A DNA stretch of 64,000 nt from Plotosus lineatus (taxonomy: Eukaryota; Chordata; Actinopteri; Siluriformes; Plotosidae): positions 19,090,001 through 19,154,000 of the forward strand of contig CM045731.1 in assembly GCA_024760905.1 (NCBI GenBank). The letters run 5' to 3'. The notes under the pieces were generated by a model. The model made no database searches. It was not told where the DNA came from and worked only from the letters and a program-made list of their open reading frames with translations. Positions within the stretch are counted from its first letter, which is position 1. The number at the start of each line of letters is the position of its first letter. Positions 58,815 to 64,000 of this stretch are shown one piece after another. A program made the translations under genes and the position numbers.

Positions 58815-59475
58815 TTGGAGACTCGCATTCAATGTAAATTATTGTACACAATGTAAATAAAGCGTAATTATTAAAGTTTATCCTTTTGGTATTGTTTGTT
58901 AAACATGCTACAGATCATAAAATCTCACACACAAACATTCTAAACAGTAACTTAGGTACTGTACTGAAATAATAATTGAAAAAGACTTTAATGCTAGTGC
59001 TTTGCAACAGTATATGCTGTATAATGTTTATATTTTATCATCAATAAATATAACGGTAAAAATGAAAAAAATTCTTAATCATTGCTACATTTTACTACTA
59101 GTATAATGTCCTCCTAAGGAAAAGTGAACATAGAGAAAATGTGGCGGCCATTTTGAAATTGAGGTCATGTTGACCTTGGTGACCTCAAAAAAACTTTTTT
59201 GGAAAAATCTCTATATAATCTTCATATAATATATAAGGTTACATAATGCTATTTATTTTGTATTTTCTGCATTCAATATGAAATAGGGAGGTAATTTCAC
59301 TTAAACGTATGGCATTTTGACTTTATGGCTTTAACATTGGGCACTTCTAGAGTTAAAGCATATCTATAATTATTCTTCAAAATTGACATTAACAGCACTT
59401 ACATTTTAGCAGGAAGTTCTGCACATTAAGACAATCTCAATCAATAAAAAAATCCTGCAGAACAAAAGTTTACTT
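58815..59475. other. Downstream flank of MEI4; no feature recognised
   Basis: AT-rich. Several AATAAA-like motifs occur on both strands, without coding frames. Confidence 0.45.
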
Positions 59476-59477
59476 GG

Positions 59478-59520
59478 TTTATTTTGTCATGAACAATGTT
59501 TGCATTTTCGTAGATTTATT
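59478..59520 (-). terminator. Candidate poly(A) signals for MEI4
   Basis: AATAAA reads on the reverse strand at 59515-59520 and again at 59478-59483, about 145-190 bases after the MEI4 stop codon. Position and strand fit a short 3' UTR. No transcript evidence is available. Confidence 0.5.
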
Positions 59521-59663
59521 CCAAGCACCACTCACTGCACAGACTTTAAATGTTTCCACTTTGTTAAAATCATACATTCTCTAATACAACAAATGCTTTC
59601 CTGGGGCATTATGGGAATAGAAAACATCTAAGTCCCAATAAAATACAACAACAGTTTTGAAGC

Positions 59664-59900
59664 TTAGGTACAAGCAGGCTCAAGAAGCCCCTTAATCCTC
59701 CACATGTAAAGTGCAAACAGGGGAAATTCATCTGAAAGAGGGATGACAAGTTTTTCCAACTGGGCTTGGAGATGGTGGGGTTTTGGCTCTGCTCTACCCA
59801 AGTTGGCTTGAATAAGTTGCTCCAGGGTCCAGAAAAGGTAAAAGGAATTCTCATACCTGACCCATTCTACCTGCTGTGGTTGTTGACCCTCAGGTACTTC
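59664..59900 (-). CDS. mei4: MEI4, terminal coding exon
   Basis: The exon opens at 59900 just after a strong acceptor (reverse strand 'cttctggtgttttacag'), reads EVPEGQQPQQVEWVRYENS, and ends at TAA 59664-59666, giving 78 residues. Two blocks, RYENSFYLFWTLEQLI and LSDEFPLFALYMWRIKGLL, match the C-terminus of vertebrate MEI4 as I recall it (human has RYENIFYLFWVLEQLL and an FPLF...LWR block). MEI4 acts with REC114 and IHO1 on meiotic chromosome axes to promote SPO11 double-strand breaks. The conserved frame, splice site and nearby poly(A) signals all point to a live exon. Earlier exons should lie beyond this point on the reverse strand. No search could be run to confirm the family. Confidence 0.8.
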   Translation of the reverse strand, partial: EVPEGQQPQQVEWVRYENSFYLFWTLEQLIQANLGRAEPKPHHLQAQLEKLVIPLSDEFPLFALYMWRIKGLLEPACT

Positions 59901-59902
59901 CT

Positions 59903-60892
59903 GTAAAACACCAGAAGGGATTTTATTGATCAACAAAACTTAGTTATTCTATAGTTACTCTAAAACTTGATTAAGGTGGTGAATATAAATACAAAGGTGA
60001 ACTCTGCAAGTTCCAAACATTTGGGGTTTTTTGACTCATAAGACAGATGCTGCCATTTGCAAATTCTATTAAGTGAAATGGGTCTCACTAAAGCAAATAA
60101 AATCCAAAACAATGAGTGAAGTAAATGCACAGAAGAAGAACTGGTGCTAACGGGGAAGATTAAAGGTTTGAAGCCCTGACTGGAGTATTTTTCAGTTCCA
60201 CATCTTTACTTATGGATAACTAAAAGTGATTACTTCATGCCCTACTGAAATTAATTCCCGGCTAAACTATCAGGTAAGATTTCTTCTGCACCTAATGCCC
60301 ATAGGGACTTTAAAAGTCACGGCCAGAAAAAAATAAAATAAAACAATAATAATATTGGGAGAAATATGACGTCAAGTCATGAGGAATTCAAGAGCACCCA
60401 CTAGCTCAGGAGTAATAGTCAGCTACTTCTTTTGTGTTCCAACTGTAAAAAGGTTGTATGTGGAGGAAAGGCACATTATAGGAACCTTGAACATTACTGC
60501 CAAGGAGAAAAATATATAACCAGATTCATAAAACATGGACCATGGCAAAGGCATGGTAGCATGAAAGCACAAGGACAAATTTAATTCAGTAGCAAATCTT
60601 GATCAAAGGGACAAAAAAAAAGGGAGCGATAGGGTTTACTCATGTTTAATTGCTTTTGGTAAGTAGGTAAAACAAGACCAAAATTTCCAAGTTAACTCTA
60701 CTCAGGGAATGCACATACAAAACATTTGCTTCCAATAGGAAATTCAAAGGGAGTGGAATAGTATATCTGATCACTATGTGTCGGATATTTGAGATGTTCA
60801 TTCGAGCAATCATCATTTTTGTTTGCAAATTTTAAACATTCTTCACGTATTCAAATTTTAACCATTATCAAAAGTGAATGAATACATACATA
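59903..60892 (-). other. Presumed last intron of MEI4
   Basis: Non-coding sequence upstream of the terminal exon on the reverse strand, without recognised repeats until the Tc1 element at 60893. No other MEI4 exon was seen. Confidence 0.5.
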
Positions 60893-61198
60893 CTAGTCCT
60901 TCTCAAAAAATTAGCATATTGTGATAAAGTTCATTATTTTCTGTAATGTACTGATAAAAATTAAACTTTCATATATTTTAGATTCATTGCACACCAACTG
61001 AAATATTTCAGTATTATTTCAGTATATTACAGTATCGTTTCCATATTGATAATTTTGGCAAAAAAGTAAAGCAAAACCCAAAGTCCCGATCTAAAAAAAA
61101 ATTAGCATACTTCATCCAACCAATTAATTAAAAAAAAAAAAAAAGTGTTTTTAATACAAAAAAAGTCAACCTAAAAATGATTATGTTCAGTTATGCAC

Positions 61199-62149
61199 TC
61201 AATACTTGGTCAGGAATCCTTTTGCAGAAATGACCGCTTCAATGCGGCGTGGCATGGAGGCAATCAGCCTGTGGCACTGCTGAGGTGTTACGGAGGCCCA
61301 GGATGCTTCGATAGCGGCCTTAAGCTCATCCACAGTGTTGGGTCTGGTGTCTCTCAACTTTCTCCTCACAATATCCCACAGATTCTCTATGGGATTCAGG
61401 TCAGGAGAGTTGGCAGGCCAATTAAGCACAGTAATACCATGGTCAGTAAACCATTTACCAATGGTTTTTTGCACTGTGACCAGGTGACAGGTCGGGCTGC
61501 AAAATGAAATCTACATCTCCATAAAGCTTTTCAGCAGATGGAAGCATGAAGTGCTCCAAAATCTCCTGATAGCTAGCTGCATTGACCCTGCCCTTGATAA
61601 AACAGTAGACCATCACCAGCAGCTGACATGGCACCCCAGACCATCACTGACTGTGGGTACTTGACACTGAACTTCAGGCATTTTGTCATTTCCTTCTCCC
61701 CAGTCTTCCTCCAGACTCTGGCAAGTTGATTTCCGAATGACATGCAAAATTTGCTTTCATCCAAAAAAAGTACTTTGGACCACCGAGCAACAGTCCAGTG
61801 CTGCTTCTCTGTAGCCCAGGTCAGGCGCTTCTGCCGCTGTTTCTGGTTCAAAAGTGGCTTGACCTGGGGAATGCGGCACCTGTAACCCAGTCCACTGCTT
61901 CCACAGGTCCCCCAAGGTCTGGAATCGGCACTTCTCCACAAGCTTCCTCAGGGTCTGGTCACCTCTTCTGGTTGTGCAGCGTTTTCTGCCACACTTTTTC
62001 CTTCCCACAGACGTCCCACTGACGTGCCTTGATACAGCACACTGGGAACAGCCTATTCGCTCAGAGATTTCTTTCTGTGTCTTACCCTCTTGTTTGAGGG
62101 TGTCAATGATGGCCTTCTGGAAAGCAGTCAGGTCAGCAGTCTTACCCAT
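61199..62149 (-). pseudogene. Tc1-type transposase, frameshifted
   Basis: Starts MGKTADLTAFQKAIIDTLKQ with a paired helix-turn-helix region (KEISERIGCSQCAVSRHVSG). A frameshift near 61890-61910 moves to the frame with LLNQKQRQKRLTWATEKQHW, VLFLDESKFCMSFGNQLA (first catalytic Asp) and VMVWGAMSAAG. A second break near 61590 leads to a short frame with QPDLSPGHSA (second Asp). A third frame (61199-61474) holds VLNWPANSPDLNPIENLW (catalytic Glu) and ends at FLTKY. All three catalytic residues can be seen but not in one frame, so the gene is dead with few lesions. Confidence 0.85.
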
Positions 62150-62262
62150 GATTGCGGTTTTGAGTAATGAACCAGGCTGGGAGTTTTTAAAAACCTCAGG
62201 AATCTTTTGCAGGTGTTTAGAATGAATTTGTTGATTCAGATGATTAGGTTAATAGCTCGTTT

Positions 62263-62524
62263 CCCTCAGTGCAGCTAACTGAGTTATCAAAGGCGGGCCA
62301 TGTCTCTCACTGTCTATGGTGTGAGGCATGTAAAAGAACCATTGCTGACTTTCGTAAAGAGTAGCTGCAAAGTTGTCAGCGTGTTTCTGTCCCTTGCTAA
62401 AAAGGGTTGTGACAGGAAGGGCATCCGACGTAGAAACCTCTGCCAAATCAAACGTATGAATCAGATGATTCGCTGTGGCGACTCCCGAGTAAAAGGGAAA
62501 AAGCTGAAAGGAAGACAGACAGAC
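62263..62524 (+). repeat. SINE-A nested in the Tc1 element
   Basis: 5' truncated (begins 'ccctcagtgcagctaactg'), ends 'gctgaaaggaagacagac'. A 17 bp duplication 'aggttaatagctc(g/a)ttt' flanks it at 62246-62262 and 62525-62541, one mismatch. It is younger than the Tc1 insertion. Confidence 0.9.
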
Positions 62525-62761
62525 AGGTTAATAGCTCATTTAGAGTACCATTTCGTGATATGCTAATTTTTTGAGATAGGAATTTTGGGTTTTCATGACC
62601 TGTATGCCAAAAATCATCAGTATTAAAACAATAAATGACCTGAAATATTTCAATTGGTGTGTAATGAATCTAAAATATATGAAAGTGTAATTTTTATCAG
62701 TACATTACAGAAAATAATGAACTTTATCACAATATGCTAATTTTTTGAGAAGGACTCGTAC

Positions 62762-63938
62762 ATTTTTTTATTTAACCAAATTTACTGAAATGTACCAAAA
62801 GCGTTTTCATACGTTTCCTAAAATTGAAAAATCCATTGTTCTTTTTTTCTTTTGTGAAACTGCAATAATGAGAACACTGTTTGACTGAGATTTCTAAAAA
62901 CAAGCATGAAAAAAAATTCTATTAAACTACTACTTACATCATACAGCAGCAGAAAACATTTGGAGGAACTTTCCAATGGCCCTCAATGAGATGACGAACA
63001 AACAGCACAATTTATAAATCAAATTATCCTTGTGCTGATCTGAGAAAAGTGAGCACAAAACTAAACTCTATACACAACTGGAGTCATAACAATAGGTTAC
63101 AAGCATCCATAACATTGAAGTCATGCAATCACCAGCCCCAAATCTCAAATTTTATAACAATCATACCGGATACCACAAAACTCACCCCTTCCATAATCAG
63201 GCTTGGGGACAACAGCTATCACGCTGGTTCTTCTCCAAAAGTTTCATGAGATAGTTACCCTGCTTAATCCTGACCTGAACATAGCCACTTTTTATATAAC
63301 TTATCTAACACAATATTAATCAAGCCCTCTGCTGACTGCTCAAAACTCTCACATCAGCACATTTGTTTTTCAGCTGTACTCTGCCCACTAATTTAGTTGA
63401 CAGCTTCTATAGGGACAAATGATGAATGTACTCCAATGTATGTATGACCCAAATGGTAGCTATAGAGAATAAACTCATTGTCTCTGGAATTTTTAAAGAA
63501 TTTACAATAAAAGACACCAGCAAGAATTTAATATGCTTAAATACCTGACAGAAACTACTGAGAGCAGAATTAGAACAAAGAGAGCCAAGATACGTATGCG
63601 GAGATAATACATCTGGAGGGTGGGGGGTGAAATGTCATTCCTTTCAGATCAGAGCCTCCTGGGAGGCAATGCAATAAGACTGCTTCAAGACGGCGTATGG
63701 GGTGGGTTCACAGAAGAGAGAGTGAGAGAGAGAGAGAGAGAGAAAGGATAGATGGCTTTCTGTCTCTCCAAAAATGGAAGATGGATAGAGACAGAAAATA
63801 TGGAGGCATTGATGATCTCTCAGGAATAGGAAGCATTTGTCTGGTACAACAAAGATATGTATCTCCTGTGCCAACACCATATTTCATGTCCAGTTTGAGT
63901 AATCAAAGCCTGTCTGGTTTTGATATTCTAAATATTTT
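62762..63938. other. Probable MEI4 intron; no exon recognised
   Basis: AT-rich with a GA run at about 63717-63745. Reverse-strand frames (for example 63644-63880) carry no MEI4-like motif. Confidence 0.45.
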
Positions 63939-63939
63939 C

Positions 63940-64000
63940 TTATTCACTCACTCATTTGCCAAACTGCTTGATCCTACTACTAGGGTAACATGCATAACCA
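63940..64000 (-). repeat. V-SINE 3' end, cut by window edge
   Basis: Tail-side sequence 'cactcactcatttgcc' and 'aaactgcttgatcctacta'; the rest lies outside the window. Confidence 0.55.

Larger units (their letters stand above)
60893..62758 (-). mobile_element. Tc1-type transposon with IR/DR ends and nested SINE-A
   Basis: The terminal inverted repeats of about 120 bp are nearly identical. They start 'ctagtccttctcaaaaaatt' at the left and 'cgagtccttctcaaaaaatt' in reverse at the right, flanked by TA (60891-60892 and 62759-62760). Each end also has an inner direct repeat (about 61089-61109 and 62556-62577), the IR/DR layout of some Tc1 elements. Without the 62263-62524 SINE and one copy of its duplication the element is about 1.59 kb, the usual Tc1 length. 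It lies upstream of the MEI4 terminal exon, presumably in an intron. Confidence 0.9.

Noticed and set aside
63644..63880. Reverse frame considered as a MEI4 exon
   Set aside because: It contains a GA-microsatellite translation and no MEI4-like motif or convincing splice sites.

Overview
The window looks like repeat-rich, AT-leaning intergenic and intronic DNA from a ray-finned fish, most likely a teleost. The evidence is the mix of repeats: V-SINE (HE1/DANA-type) copies, RTE- and Rex1-type LINEs, Tc1, Tigger/pogo and hAT DNA transposons, and long CA, GA and AT microsatellites. The species cannot be told from the sequence. Almost every long open frame is transposon-derived or a translated simple repeat.

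Names used here for short elements. SINE-A has a tRNA-like head, a body, and a 3' part made of pieces matching the 5' UTR and the 3' tail of the RTE LINE in this window. V-SINE has a tRNA-like head plus the conserved core with 'gtgggtttcctcc'. SINE-C has a tRNA-like head, a 'gggcaaggtcttaacc' motif and ends near 'cccaacagact'. SINE-D has a tRNA-like head and a 'cactcacagtgatcatc' body.

Layout. 1-8 kb: SINE-A, V-SINE and SINE-C copies, a 5'-truncated Rex1 LINE inside a SINE-C, and a 23-24 bp minisatellite (7.0-7.8 kb). 8.4-11.5 kb: nearly complete RTE copy A with a 17 bp target duplication. 11.6-25 kb: SINE fragments, microsatellites and a small hAT MITE. 25.2-28.8 kb: a three-level nest, with a Rex1 tail inside antisense RTE copy B, itself inside a Tigger-like MITE. 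30.3-33.3 kb: RTE copy C. 36.0-38.3 kb: internally deleted antisense RTE copy D inside a SINE-D. 41.7-42.4 kb: a Tigger relic. 44.6-47.4 kb: a unit with hAT-type ends carrying a SAP-like exon and a THAP-type exon on opposite strands. 49.4-50.0 kb: RTE copy E (3' end only). 53.4-57.5 kb: Tigger relics, one holding a hAT MITE. 58.3-58.8 kb: the 5' end of a LINE. 60.9-62.8 kb: a Tc1 element with IR/DR ends and a nested SINE-A.

The one clear host-gene piece is at 59664-59900 on the minus strand. It is a terminal coding exon with a good splice acceptor, and its encoded C-terminus matches MEI4, a protein needed for meiotic double-strand breaks. The rest of that gene would lie at higher coordinates; no further exon could be recognised before the window ends. 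The window is therefore mainly the end and downstream flank of MEI4. The elements interact as parasites: the RTE appears to have supplied the tail (and part of the body) of SINE-A, and target duplications give the relative age of many insertions.
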